From: Streptomyces sp. PsTaAH-137
GTDB taxonomy: Bacteria > Actinomycetota > Actinomycetes > Streptomycetales > Streptomycetaceae
Assembly: GCF_003259365.1 (NCBI RefSeq)
Contig: NZ_QLLY01000007.1
Span: 124,001 to 188,000 of the forward strand
Direction of reading: 5' to 3'
DNA: 64,000 bases
Of the stretch, positions 1 to 7,673 are shown piece after piece. Each line of letters begins with the position of its first letter. Positions within the stretch are counted from its first letter, which is position 1. The notes under the pieces were generated by a model that saw nothing but the letters and a program-made list of their open reading frames with translations, did no database searches and was not told the origin of the DNA. The translations under genes were made by a program, and so were the position numbers.

Positions 1-130
1 TGTGCCGGGCGGCGGCCGCGGGAGCGGCGGTCGGAGGAGCGGCTTGGGCGGTGGCGGCGACGGCGGTCACGGCGCCGAGGCCGAGAACGGCGGATGCCAG
101 AGACGTGCGGAGAATACGAGAGGTCTGCAT
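1..130 (-). CDS. Secreted protein, N-terminal fragment (gene runs off the left edge)
   Basis: Only the first 43 codons are in the window. The ATG at 128-130 (reading leftwards) is preceded by a purine-rich ribosome binding site (GGAAAGGGG) about seven bases away. The peptide starts MQTSRILRTS, continues with a hydrophobic stretch (about residues 9-29) and reaches an Ala-rich AQAAPP region. This is a typical Sec signal peptide with a likely cleavage site near residue 31. The mature protein lies outside the window, so no function can be given. It is transcribed leftwards, divergently from the secreted protein at 574. Confidence 0.7.
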   Translation of the reverse strand, partial: MQTSRILRTSLASAVLGLGAVTAVAATAQAAPPTAAPAAAARH

Positions 131-518
131 GCGCCGGCCCCTTTCCATGAGTCGAACGAATCGAGCGGGTTGGCTGAGTCGAACGCGTCGTGTGGACCGC
201 GTACTCATGAAGCTAGGAGCCTCACATCAAGGCATTCCATATGAAACATCACAGACGCGTGACAGCGCCGCATTGATCCAGAGATATGGATGAAAGGCCC
301 GGTCGCGGCGGGCCCTTCGCCCCCGGCCGTGAGTCCCGCGCCCGCCTCTGATCAACCACTCGGGGCACCCACGGCTCGCCCGACCAGCACCGGGCATGAA
401 ACGGGCACACCCCAACCGGCTGACGGGCAGCGACCAGAGGCACTCCCCCTGGCGCGGTCCGTCTGATGCCCGACTGTGATCAACGAGCGCACAACCCGGT
501 GCGGGTCACGGCTGTCTG
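131..518. other. Gene-free stretch, 388 bases
   Basis: No reading frame here shows convincing Streptomyces codon bias together with a ribosome binding site. It must hold the promoter of the leftward secreted-protein gene. A weak inverted repeat (GGCCCG at 296-301, CGGGCC at 309-314) is present. Nothing else stands out before the strong hairpin at 519-551. Confidence 0.5.
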
Positions 519-551
519 AAAGGCGCCGGAGGATGATCCTCCGGCGCCTTT
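519..551 (+). terminator. Near-perfect hairpin with 16-bp arms and T-rich end
   Basis: The arms 519-534 and 536-551 are exact complements separated by one base; the repeat starts AAAGGCGCCGG and ends CCGGCGCCTTT. It has the shape of an intrinsic terminator in either direction. No gene lies immediately upstream on either strand, and it ends only 22 bases before the GTG of the next gene, so it could also act as a leader structure. Confidence 0.6.
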
Positions 552-573
552 CGGTACAGAGATCGGGGATCAG

Positions 574-1338
574 GTGGGGAAGAAGGTCTGGAGAGCCGTC
601 GTGTCCGGTGGCGCGGCGGCGCTGTTCACGGCCGTGGCCGCGGTGCCGGCCGGGGCGGCAGAGGGCGGGGTCTCGTTCACCCGTGTCCAGGTGAACGGTG
701 GCAAGCCGATCGTGATCGGGGTGTCGAAGGAGGTCGCGGTGCCCGCTTCCTTCCGGATGGCGACCACCCACAAGTGGAAGTGGCCGGCCGTGTTCCTGTA
801 CCGCGGCAAGGCCGATGATCGGCTGTGGCACGCCATCGAGACGAGCGACTGCATCACGGTGAGCTCGGGCGTCTGCGACTTCAAGGAGACGATGTACTTC
901 GACCCGAGCGAATGGGACATGTACAACAGCGAGGCCGGGGCCTGGAAGGTCGCGGCCGAGGTGCACTTCCAGGGCGGCGGCGGTGACACCGACGACGAGG
1001 GACTCACGGCCTACGTCAAGCGCAACTCCCGCCTGTTCGTGAACGCCTCGCCGGAACCGGTCTCCAAGGGCAAGACCATCACCGTGACCGGAAAGGTCAC
1101 GCGGGCCAACTGGGAGACCAGGAAATACGTGTCCTACGCAGGCCGTCTGGTGAGCCTTCAGTTCAAGCCCACCGGTAGCGCCTCCTACACCACGGTGAAG
1201 AAGGTGTATGCGAACGGTTCGGGGAATCTCAGGACGACCGTGAAGGCTTCCAAGACGGGCACGTGGCGCTGGGCGTACTACGGCAACACCACCACCGGGC
1301 CGTCGACTTCGTCCGGGGACAACGTCGTGGTGAAGTGA
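574..1338 (+). CDS. Secreted protein of unknown function with C-terminal Ig-like region
   Basis: This 254-residue protein starts with GTG. Its first 28 residues form a signal peptide (MGKKVWRAVV, an Ala-rich core, then AGAAEGG). The middle contains a Cys pair (near residues 90 and 98) in a globular, Trp-rich part. From about residue 150 the text (VSKGKTITVTGKV, then GRLVSLQFKP) looks like the beta-sandwich repeats found in many Streptomyces secreted proteins. I do not recognise an enzyme motif. It is probably exported and free or loosely surface-associated. It is a single gene with no obvious operon partner. Confidence 0.75.
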   Translation: MGKKVWRAVVSGGAAALFTAVAAVPAGAAEGGVSFTRVQVNGGKPIVIGVSKEVAVPASFRMATTHKWKWPAVFLYRGKADDRLWHAIETSDCITVSSGVCDFKETMYFDPSEWDMYNSEAGAWKVAAEVHFQGGGGDTDDEGLTAYVKRNSRLFVNASPEPVSKGKTITVTGKVTRANWETRKYVSYAGRLVSLQFKPTGSASYTTVKKVYANGSGNLRTTVKASKTGTWRWAYYGNTTTGPSTSSGDNVVVK

Positions 1339-1468
1339 GTTCCTCGCGCCGCCTCTGCCTGGCGGCGATGCGTCCCACCGGAGCGGCCGGCCACCCCGGT
1401 GGCTGGCCGACAAGGGGCGGACGATCGAACACCACGACGGCGGTGAGCGCGAGAGAGGACGTTGTCGG

Positions 1469-1585
1469 TCAGTGAGTGCGGCGCCGACGCAAGTAGTCGC
1501 GGAAGCTGTCCGACTGCGCCCACCCGCCGAGGACCACGAGTCCGACGGCAACGATCACAAGTAGGACTTTGATTAAGTCGCCCAT
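1469..1585 (-). CDS. Small single-pass membrane protein (38 aa) with a TTA codon
   Basis: The ATG at 1583-1585 (reading leftwards) opens a 38-codon frame, MGDLIKVLLV, a hydrophobic core to about residue 23, then a polar, arginine-rich tail ending RRRRTH. A GGGGGAA sequence about ten bases upstream can serve as ribosome binding site. The composition fits one transmembrane helix with a basic cytoplasmic end. Codon 4 is TTA, which in Streptomyces requires the bldA tRNA, so translation may be tied to development. It is divergent from the chitinase gene and shares its upstream region. Function unknown; the call rests on codon bias, RBS and architecture. Confidence 0.6.
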   Translation of the reverse strand: MGDLIKVLLVIVAVGLVVLGGWAQSDSFRDYLRRRRTH

Positions 1586-1680
1586 GAGCTACCGGTTCCC
1601 CCGATTTGTCGGGCCACTCGGTGACGTCCGGGTGGGCGGCGGCTCCTTCTCATCGGGCACGTCCTTTCCGCACCATTACT

Positions 1681-1708
1681 TGGTCTAGACCTTGACAGGT
1701 CCATACCA
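1681..1708. promoter_or_regulatory. DasR-type operator (chitinase promoter direct repeat)
   Basis: Two 12-bp copies, TGGTCTAGACCT (1681-1692) and AGGTCCATACCA (1697-1708), match the repeats known from Streptomyces chitinase promoters. The first contains the core TGGTCTAGACC of the DasR responsive element. A TTGACA -35-like hexamer lies at 1692-1697, overlapping the repeats as in known chi promoters. DasR represses chitinolytic genes until amino-sugar phosphates accumulate, so the downstream GH19 gene is predicted to be DasR-controlled. Confidence 0.75.
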
Positions 1709-1760
1709 TTTCGCTTGAGTCGGGAGACACGGTCACACTCACCCCTGCAAGGAGTGGTCA

Positions 1761-2837
1761 ATGTCCAGACAGCGCCTCCTCGCCCTCCTCACCGCCCTAG
1801 CCGTCGCGGTGGGAATCGCCCTCCTGGGGCCGATGACAACCACCGCGTCAGCCGCCACCTGTGCGGCAAGCTGGAACTCGTCCGCGGTCTACACCGGTGG
1901 CTCCACGGCGTCCTACAACGGCCACAACTGGCAGGCCAAGTGGTGGACGCAGGGCGAGACGCCGTCGGCCGGCGGCTCCGGAGTCTGGTCCGACCAGGGC
2001 TCCTGCACCGGCGGTTCAGGGGGCAGCGGCGGCGGAAGCAGCTGCGACTACCCGGCGTGGGTCGCGGGCCGCGCGTACGCAGCCGGTGACATCGTCAAGT
2101 ACACCAACGGCAGCTACTACAAGGCGTCGCACGACAACCCGGGTTACGACCCGACGATCAGCACCTGGTACTGGGACCCGTACACCTGCGGCGGCGGCAC
2201 GACGCCTCCCACCAACGGCTCGTTCGTCGTGAGCGAGGCCCAGTTCAACCAGATGTTCCCGAACCGGAGTTCCTTCTACACCTACAGCGGCCTGACCGCC
2301 GCGCTCAGCGCCTACCCCGGCTTCACCACCACCGGCAGCGACACCGTCAAGAAGCAGGAGGCCGCGGCCTTCCTCGCCAACGTCAGCCACGAGACCGGCG
2401 GCCTGGTCTACGTCGTCGAGCAGAACACCGCCAACTACTCCCACTACTGCGACACTTCCCGTTCCTACGGCTGCCCGGCGGGCCAGTCCGCGTACTACGG
2501 GCGCGGTCCGATCCAGCTCAGCTGGAACTTCAACTACAAGGCGGCGGGCGACGCTCTCGGCATCGACCTGCTCAACAACCCGAACCTCGTGCAGACCGAT
2601 CCGGCGGTCGCCTGGAAGACCGGCCTCTGGTACTGGAACACCCAGACCGGCCCCGGCACCATGACCGGACACAACGCCATGGTCAACGGCGCCGGCTTCG
2701 GCGAGACCATCCGGTCGATCAACGGCAGCATCGAATGCAACGGCGGCAACCCCGCCCAGGTCCAGAGCCGGATCAACGCCTACCAGAGCTTCGCCTCGAT
2801 CCTCGGCGTCCCCACGGGCGGCAACCTCAGCTGCTGA
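1761..2837 (+). CDS. Secreted family GH19 chitinase with two chitin-binding modules
   Basis: This 358-residue exported endochitinase hydrolyses beta-1,4-GlcNAc chains outside the cell. A signal peptide (about 1-32) is followed by two CBM5/12-type modules (about 33-83 and 95-143, rich in Trp and Tyr, e.g. AWVAGRAYAAGDIVKY) joined by Gly/Ser linkers. The GH19 domain spans about 155-358. The catalytic glutamates are Glu211 in SHETGG and Glu220 nine residues on, the usual GH19 pair. AAGGAG six bases before the ATG decides the start. The DasR-type operator lies just upstream. The length fits bacterial GH19 enzymes such as ChiF/ChiG plus an extra binding module. Confidence 0.95.
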   Translation: MSRQRLLALLTALAVAVGIALLGPMTTTASAATCAASWNSSAVYTGGSTASYNGHNWQAKWWTQGETPSAGGSGVWSDQGSCTGGSGGSGGGSSCDYPAWVAGRAYAAGDIVKYTNGSYYKASHDNPGYDPTISTWYWDPYTCGGGTTPPTNGSFVVSEAQFNQMFPNRSSFYTYSGLTAALSAYPGFTTTGSDTVKKQEAAAFLANVSHETGGLVYVVEQNTANYSHYCDTSRSYGCPAGQSAYYGRGPIQLSWNFNYKAAGDALGIDLLNNPNLVQTDPAVAWKTGLWYWNTQTGPGTMTGHNAMVNGAGFGETIRSINGSIECNGGNPAQVQSRINAYQSFASILGVPTGGNLSC

Positions 2838-2870
2838 CGATGCCCGTCCACTGACCACCCCCGGAGAAGA

Positions 2871-2915
2871 CCCTCGGTTGCGGCCCGGCTGTCATGGCCG
2901 GGTCTTGACCGAGGG
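2871..2915 (+). terminator. Terminator hairpin after the chitinase gene
   Basis: Outer arms CCCTCGGT (2871-2878) and ACCGAGGG (2908-2915) enclose inner arms CCCGGC (2884-2889) and GCCGGG (2897-2902). It begins 33 bases after the chitinase stop codon. It lacks a long T-run, as is common in Streptomyces. Confidence 0.7.
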
Positions 2916-3308
2916 AGGGCGAGAGCTCGCATGTGGGCGCCGCACAGTCCCGGGGGCAGGCCGTACGACGCCTGCGAGAAGCATGGCACTGCCGTCCTTG
3001 AGCGCGGGCAGAAAACCACACCGTTCTCCTCTCCGCGGGCAGCCCCGCGCGACCCGCACCACGTGAACGGGGCCGAACCGCTGTGCCCGCCGTCCGTTCG
3101 GCGCAACGCGGGCGGCGTTCACTCGGGCGCAGTACTGCTACGCCGCTGAACTGCGCCAGCGCTGCACGAACCACGCGCATCGCCGCACCTCCCGGCCACC
3201 GGCCCCTCTGCGCGCGCCGCTCAGGGGCCGTTGAGTCGATACGAGGAGCGGCTCACCGAAAGCGGCACGACTGTGGTCGCGGCCGGCTCCTGATGGAGGA
3301 ATGCGCTG
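2916..3308. other. Gene-free stretch, 393 bases
   Basis: I find no frame with both an RBS and convincing codon bias on either strand. The open frames crossing it lack start sites or run into the next gene out of frame. It presumably carries the promoter of the small surface protein at 3309. Confidence 0.45.
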
Positions 3309-3764
3309 ATGCGTTCGCTGAAGATAGCCACCGGCACCGTCCTGGCAAGCACCGCCCTGCTCATCGCCGCGCCGATGGCCACGGCGTCCGACTCCCAGTG
3401 CGACCCGGCCACCGCGGCCGCCACCGAAGCCGAGTCCGCCTACAAGGCCGCAGTCGCCGACTACCAGAAGCAGATCAACGCGGGCGGACACCCGGGCCAG
3501 GCCGAGCAGGACAACGTCGACCAGCTCAAACAGAAGTCCGACTCCGCCGCCTCCGAGGCCCAGCGCATCTGCGGTGACACCGTCATGAACCCCACCCCCA
3601 CCGCCCCGTCCACGCACAAGCCCACCGGCGCCATGCACACCGGCAGCGGGTCCACCAGCGGCGACTCCTCCACGTCCGCGCTGGCTGCCGGAGGCAGCAT
3701 CGCCGTCGCCGCGGCCGCCGGCTACGCGCTCGTACGCCGCGCCAGGTCCTCCCGCAACCACTGA
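3309..3764 (+). CDS. Small exported protein with a sortase-like C-terminal anchor
   Basis: The protein has 151 residues. Residues 1-26 form a signal peptide ending at ATASDS. The middle (about 30-90) is a charged, helical, probably coiled segment with one cysteine at each end. A Pro/Thr/Ser/Gly-rich linker (about 91-122) follows. The C terminus reads ALAAGG, a hydrophobic helix, then RRARSSRNH. This is the order of a cell-wall sorting signal, although LAAGG is not the canonical LAxTG. AGGAATGCGCTG precedes the ATG. The next gene encodes a sortase, which makes this the likely substrate. If it is not processed, it would be a membrane-tethered protein with the helix as anchor. Confidence 0.8.
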   Translation: MRSLKIATGTVLASTALLIAAPMATASDSQCDPATAAATEAESAYKAAVADYQKQINAGGHPGQAEQDNVDQLKQKSDSAASEAQRICGDTVMNPTPTAPSTHKPTGAMHTGSGSTSGDSSTSALAAGGSIAVAAAAGYALVRRARSSRNH

Positions 3765-3779
3765 CCGGCAACGCCTGAT

Positions 3780-3823
3780 GCGCGCCGCCCACGAGGGTGG
3801 GCACGACCTCCCAGGCGGCGCGC
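3780..3823 (+). terminator. Hairpin between the surface protein and sortase genes
   Basis: GCGCGCCGCC (3780-3789) pairs exactly with GGCGGCGCGC (3814-3823). A shorter stem (CCCAC with GTGGG) is nested in the loop region. It could end transcription of the surface protein gene or attenuate read-through into the sortase gene. Confidence 0.6.
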
Positions 3824-3866
3824 GCCCGGCGCAGACCCTGGGCCATCGGGAGGGAGGTGAGAGCGG

Positions 3867-4508
3867 GTGTCTGCCTTCAACGCTGGATCAGCTCCGCCCG
3901 GCGGGCGGCGAGTGAGCAAAGTGATCAAGGGTCTGTTCCTGGTCCTGATCGCCTCGGTCGCTTTCGCCTTCACGACCACCGAACAGGGGCCACCACAACC
4001 CACGTCCGCCGCCCAGCAGAGCGGCGGCCCACACGAAGCCGCAGCCGCGCCCCTGCCGGCCGCACGCCCGCTGCGCGTCACCGTCCCCGCCATCGGCGTC
4101 GACGCCCCGCTCACCGACCTCGCCCTCCAGGACGACGGCCACCTGGCGGCCCCGCCGGAGACAGACGCGAACCTCGCCGGCTGGTGGGCTCACGGCCCCT
4201 CCCCCGGAACCCGGGGCACCGCCATCATCGCCGGACATGTCGACATCCCCGCAGGACCCGCAGTCTTCTACAACCTCGGCGCCCTCCGCTCCGGCATGCG
4301 TATCACGATCTCCCGCGCCGACGGCACCACCGCTCGCTTCACCATCGACTCCATCAACGTGTACGACGCCGCCGACTTCCCCGACGACACGGTGTACGCC
4401 GACACCGGACGCCCCGAACTGCGCCTGATCACCTGCGGCGGCGGCTTCGACCGCGCACGCCGGCAGTACAGGGGCAACGTCGTCGTCAGCGCCCACCTCA
4501 CCCGGTAG
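3867..4508 (+). CDS. Class F-type sortase
   Basis: This membrane-anchored cysteine transpeptidase has 213 residues. A single helix (about 18-36) anchors it, followed by a Pro/Ala linker and the sortase beta-barrel (about 70-212). The catalytic His is H124 in AGHVD and the nucleophile is C190 in LITCGG. A conserved Arg is likely at R196 or R202. GGGAGGTGAG at 3852-3861 is a strong ribosome binding site and favours the GTG at 3867 over the GTG at 3912. Class F sortases are common in Actinobacteria but their substrates are poorly defined. The neighbour at 3309, with its LAAGG-helix-Arg tail, is the obvious candidate. Confidence 0.88.
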   Translation: MSAFNAGSAPPGGRRVSKVIKGLFLVLIASVAFAFTTTEQGPPQPTSAAQQSGGPHEAAAAPLPAARPLRVTVPAIGVDAPLTDLALQDDGHLAAPPETDANLAGWWAHGPSPGTRGTAIIAGHVDIPAGPAVFYNLGALRSGMRITISRADGTTARFTIDSINVYDAADFPDDTVYADTGRPELRLITCGGGFDRARRQYRGNVVVSAHLTR

Positions 4509-4584
4509 AACACCGGACGCGGGCCGTCACCGGGGCGCACCGCACGCCGGATCGGGCCCGTGCCGAACTCCGCCTCCGTGCCGG

Positions 4585-5823
4585 TCAGCCCACCGTCCAT
4601 TTCTGGTTGGCGCCGCCCGAGCAGGTCCAGATCTGCAGCCGGGTGCCGTTGGCCGAGTTGTTGCCCGTCACGTCGAGGCACTTGTTGGCCTGCGGATTGA
4701 CGATGTCCTTCGCCGAACTGACCACCCACTTCTGCGCGGCGGTGCCGTTGCAGTCGTAGAGCTGGACCGGCGTGCCGTCGGCGGTGCCGCCGCTGTTCAC
4801 GTCGAGGCACTTGCCGAGGGCGCGGATGGTGCCGTCGGAGCCCACGGTCCACTGCTGCGCGGCCGTGCCGTTGCAGTCGTAGAGCTGGACCGGGGTGCCG
4901 TTGGCGGAGTTGGCTGCGGCGACGTCCACGCACTTGCCGGCGAGGCCCCGGATCGCGCCGCCGGTGGGAGCGGGAGTGTCGCTCGTCGTCACCGACACCG
5001 AATCGACGACCAGTTGAGCGGGGAAGGTCGTGGAGCTGTTGGGATCACCCGGCCAGTAGCCGCCGACGGCCAGGTTGAGGATCAGGAAGAACGGCTTGTT
5101 GAACGCCCAGGTCTTGCCACTCACGTCGGCAGGTGTGCGCGTCTGGTAGACCACTCCGTCGACCGACCACTTGATCGAGTTCGGTGCCCAGTCGACGGCG
5201 AAGGTGTGGAAGGCGTCGGCGAAGGCCTGACCGCCCGGCAGCGAGTAGCCGGCTCCTACGCCGGCCGAGCCGGAGTAGCCGGGCCCGTGGATGGTGCCGT
5301 GGACGATGGAGGGTTCGAAGCCGACGTTCTCCATCACGTCGATCTCACCCGAGTTGGGCCAGCCGACCGAGCCGATGTCGGTGCCGAGCATCCAGAAGGC
5401 GGGCCACATGCCCTGTCCGCGCGGAATCTTCATGCGGGCCTCGACGTGCCCGTACTGGGCGCTGAACTTTCCCGACGTGTTCAGTCGGGCCGAGGTGTAC
5501 TGGCATGTGCCGTACCAGCACTGGTAGTTGGCGGGATTCTCCTTCTTCGCCGTGATCACCAGATGGCCCTGACCGTCCAGGGCCGCGTTGTTCGTGCCGG
5601 ACGTGTAGTACTGGCGCTCGTGGTTGTTGACGTTGTCTCCGGTCTCCAGCGTCCACTTCGACGAGTTGACCGCACTGCCGGCGGCGCCGTCGAAGGTGTC
5701 GGAGAACGTCACAGCAGCGGCATCCGAAGGCCCCGCGTGGGCGAGGCCGGTTGCTGCGGAAGTGACCAGAAGGGTGGATAAGGCGCCGAGCAGGCATCTG
5801 CGAAGCAAGTGGTGGGGTCTCAC
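4585..5823 (-). CDS. Secreted GH16 beta-glucanase with CBM13 (ricin-type) domain
   Basis: This endo-beta-1,3-glucanase-type enzyme is exported by a signal peptide (about residues 4-32). The GH16 domain occupies about 37-280 and shows the hallmark GEIDVMENVG, giving E160, D162 and E165 as catalytic residues. The C-terminal 125 residues form a ricin-B trefoil (CBM13) with three QLYDCNG/QIWTCSG-type repeats. An upstream in-frame ATG at 5856 has no RBS, whereas AGGAAGGA lies seven bases before the GTG at 5823, so I chose the GTG (412 residues). Likely substrates are laminarin or fungal cell-wall glucan. It is monocistronic. Confidence 0.92.
   Translation of the reverse strand: MRPHHLLRRCLLGALSTLLVTSAATGLAHAGPSDAAAVTFSDTFDGAAGSAVNSSKWTLETGDNVNNHERQYYTSGTNNAALDGQGHLVITAKKENPANYQCWYGTCQYTSARLNTSGKFSAQYGHVEARMKIPRGQGMWPAFWMLGTDIGSVGWPNSGEIDVMENVGFEPSIVHGTIHGPGYSGSAGVGAGYSLPGGQAFADAFHTFAVDWAPNSIKWSVDGVVYQTRTPADVSGKTWAFNKPFFLILNLAVGGYWPGDPNSSTTFPAQLVVDSVSVTTSDTPAPTGGAIRGLAGKCVDVAAANSANGTPVQLYDCNGTAAQQWTVGSDGTIRALGKCLDVNSGGTADGTPVQLYDCNGTAAQKWVVSSAKDIVNPQANKCLDVTGNNSANGTRLQIWTCSGGANQKWTVG
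4733..4903. repeat. Tandem ~48-bp direct repeat inside the CBM13 coding region
   Basis: Copies at 4733-4780 and 4856-4903 differ at only a few positions and are spaced 123 bp apart, one trefoil repeat. Both encode a TPVQLYDCNGTAAQ-type segment on the minus strand. Such near-identity at DNA level suggests recent internal duplication or gene conversion. Confidence 0.75.
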
Positions 5824-5896
5824 GTCTCGGTCCTTCCTGGGCGGTCGGGCACTCATGGGCCACGGCCGAGGTGGAGGTGAAGGCGTTTCATTTGTT

Positions 5897-5926
5897 GATT
5901 TAAGAAGTGAAGTAAGTGAGCGTCAA
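5897..5926 (-). promoter_or_regulatory. Candidate promoter of the GH16 gene
   Basis: On the minus strand TTGACG (5926-5921) is followed after 18 bases by TAAATC (5902-5897). The surrounding sequence is unusually AT-rich for this genome. It lies about 75 bases upstream of the GTG start. Confidence 0.45.
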
Positions 5927-6058
5927 GATGCTGGTACGGACCAAATGGCGTCCCCTCGACGCTTCCTGACTACTCGTCATGCACTACGGGGATTGAGCAG
6001 CGGCGGAATCAATGGCCCTGGCACGACGGCGTTTTCGACCCGTGAGACGGTTACCGTC

Positions 6059-6521
6059 ATGACACCAGTCGCGCCGGGCAGTGAAGTCGTCCTTGAGACC
6101 AGCCGTTTGCTGCTCAGGCCGTGGCGGGTGGAGGAAGCTGCCGTTCAGCGTGAACTGTGGACCGAACGCGATCCGCACCGACACGGTGGGGACGACCGGC
6201 CTGCTGGCGGTGGAACGGAAGGAATCCCGTGACGTCATCGGCTACTGCGGGCTGATCGACACCGGCCGAGGGGCGACGGGTGAGCCGGAGATCGCATTCG
6301 AACTGCTGAAGCGAAGCCAGCGTCGGGGGTACGCGACCGAGGCCTCGCTGGCGGTTCTGGAATGGGCGCGATCGTCTGGGTACGAGCGGCTGTGGGCCAC
6401 CGTCTGGGACTGGAACACCGCTTCTCGCCGGGTGCTCGCCAAGATCGGATTCACCGAGACCGACAGGAAGGAGGTGGACCCGGTGCGCGGGACCACCCTT
6501 TTCGTCACGCTACGGCTCTGA
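6059..6521 (+). pseudogene. Broken GNAT N-acetyltransferase
   Basis: The ATG at 6059 opens an N-terminal piece (LETSRLLLRPWRVEE, then ELWTERDP) that is textbook GNAT but ends at a stop at 6232 in frame 2. From about 6185 the family continues in another frame (LLAVERKESRDVIGYCGLI, then RRGYATEA, the acetyl-CoA loop, to the stop at 6521). Intact relatives have roughly 20-30 more residues between these blocks. The simplest reading is a small deletion plus frameshift around 6170-6190 that removed the second strand-helix region. The acetyl-CoA binding half alone is unlikely to work. The gene converges on the SDR gene with 13 bases between stops. Confidence 0.8.
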
Positions 6522-6534
6522 CCACGCCCAGCTC

Positions 6535-7257
6535 TCAGGATTCCTGGCCGGTCGAGGCGAGGACGATCTCACGGATGGTGACGTTCGGCGGCTGCTGATA
6601 GGCGTACGCGATCGCCTCCGCCACGACCTGCGGATCGAGGGCGCCACCGGCGGACTGTTTCCATTCCGCGTAGTCGTTCTTGATCTGCTCGTCGCTGGTG
6701 TGCGAAAGCAGCTCGGTCTCCACCGCTCCCGGAGCGATGGTGACCACGCGGACTCCGGACGGGGCGACCTCTTCGCGCAGGTTCTCCGACATCGCGTGCA
6801 CGGCGAACTTGGTGCCGACGTACGCGGTGTGGTTGGGAAACGTCTTACGGCCGGCGATCGAACTGATGTTGATCACCGTGCCGGCCCTGCGGTCGATCAT
6901 GCCCGGCAGAACGGCGCGCGTCACGTGAAGGAGCGCCTTGACGTTGAGGTCGATCATGCGATCCCACTCGTCTTCGGGCTGGTCCACGATCCTGCCGAGC
7001 AGCATGGCCCCCGCATTGTTGATCAGAGCGTCCACCGGGCCGTACCGCTCTTCGGCCTCGCGGACCGCGGCCGCGACGGCGGCGCGATCGGTGACGTCGA
7101 CCTTGCGGCACAGCGCGTCGGGCAGGTTCAGCCCCTCGAGCTTGTCCAGCCGTCGGGCGAGGAGCAGCAGCGGGTGCCCCTGCCCGGAGAGCAGGCGTGC
7201 GGTGGCGGCGCCGATACCGGAACTGGCACCCGTGATGACGATCAGCGGCTTGGCCAT
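6535..7257 (-). CDS. SDR-family oxidoreductase
   Basis: This 240-residue classical short-chain dehydrogenase/reductase is cytoplasmic and NAD(P)-dependent. The cofactor motif is TGASSGIG (about residues 8-15). NNAG is present, followed by the SSIAG strand and the catalytic pair in YVGTK. The frame continues upstream to 7464, but MAKPLIVITG is the natural N terminus; the extra upstream residues do not resemble SDR sequence. It resembles the YdfG/serine-dehydrogenase-like SDR subgroup. The substrate cannot be deduced. Confidence 0.9.
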   Translation of the reverse strand: MAKPLIVITGASSGIGAATARLLSGQGHPLLLLARRLDKLEGLNLPDALCRKVDVTDRAAVAAAVREAEERYGPVDALINNAGAMLLGRIVDQPEDEWDRMIDLNVKALLHVTRAVLPGMIDRRAGTVINISSIAGRKTFPNHTAYVGTKFAVHAMSENLREEVAPSGVRVVTIAPGAVETELLSHTSDEQIKNDYAEWKQSAGGALDPQVVAEAIAYAYQQPPNVTIREIVLASTGQES

Positions 7258-7673
7258 GGTGGGAGCCTTTCGGTGGAGGACTCGCGGGTTTTCCGAGAGC
7301 CCGGACGTCATGCCGTCGACGCGGGAGTTTTCTGTCCGCACTCCAGGTAAACACCGGTGGCGGCACTCCGCGTGCGGACACCGGAGGCATTGATCCACGC
7401 GGGTTTCCGAATCCTTGGCGTATCGCGTCGGTACACCAGCTCTCGGCAGGCGGCCGTTCGGCATTTCTGCGCACAGCGTTGACGCGTCCCCGCCACATGG
7501 CTACGTTCCCCTCGAACCTGACCCTCCCCGCACCTCCGCACCCCCCACCATCGCCGGAGAGCCCGCCGCAACGCTTTGACAACGTTGTCAGCTCTCCTGC
7601 GTCACCCCTTGCGCCGGCCGGTGGGCCCAGCACCGCGTCCCACGGTCCGCGCACACGAGGAGGCACGAAGGAC
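7258..7673. other. Intergenic region between divergent SDR and GH92 genes
   Basis: This 416-base stretch has no supported gene. It contains the promoters of both divergent genes and the 14-bp palindrome at 7577-7590. The GH92 frame stays open back to 7479, but that part is Pro-rich, lacks a signal sequence and contains the operator, so it is not coding. Confidence 0.5.
7577..7590. promoter_or_regulatory. Perfect 14-bp palindrome, LacI-family-type operator
   Basis: TGACAACGTTGTCA is an exact palindrome with a central CG, the form of LacI/GalR-family operators that control glycoside hydrolase genes. It overlaps a TTGACA -35-like hexamer (7576-7581), about 85 bases upstream of the GH92 start. 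This placement fits repression. No LacI-type regulator is encoded in the window. Confidence 0.65.

Noticed and set aside
352..1551. Long minus-strand open frame (399 codons) opposite the secreted protein gene
   Set aside because: It is antisense to a gene with a good signal peptide and natural sequence. Its own translation is Arg/Gly/His-rich with no RBS or domain, the usual GC-driven shadow.
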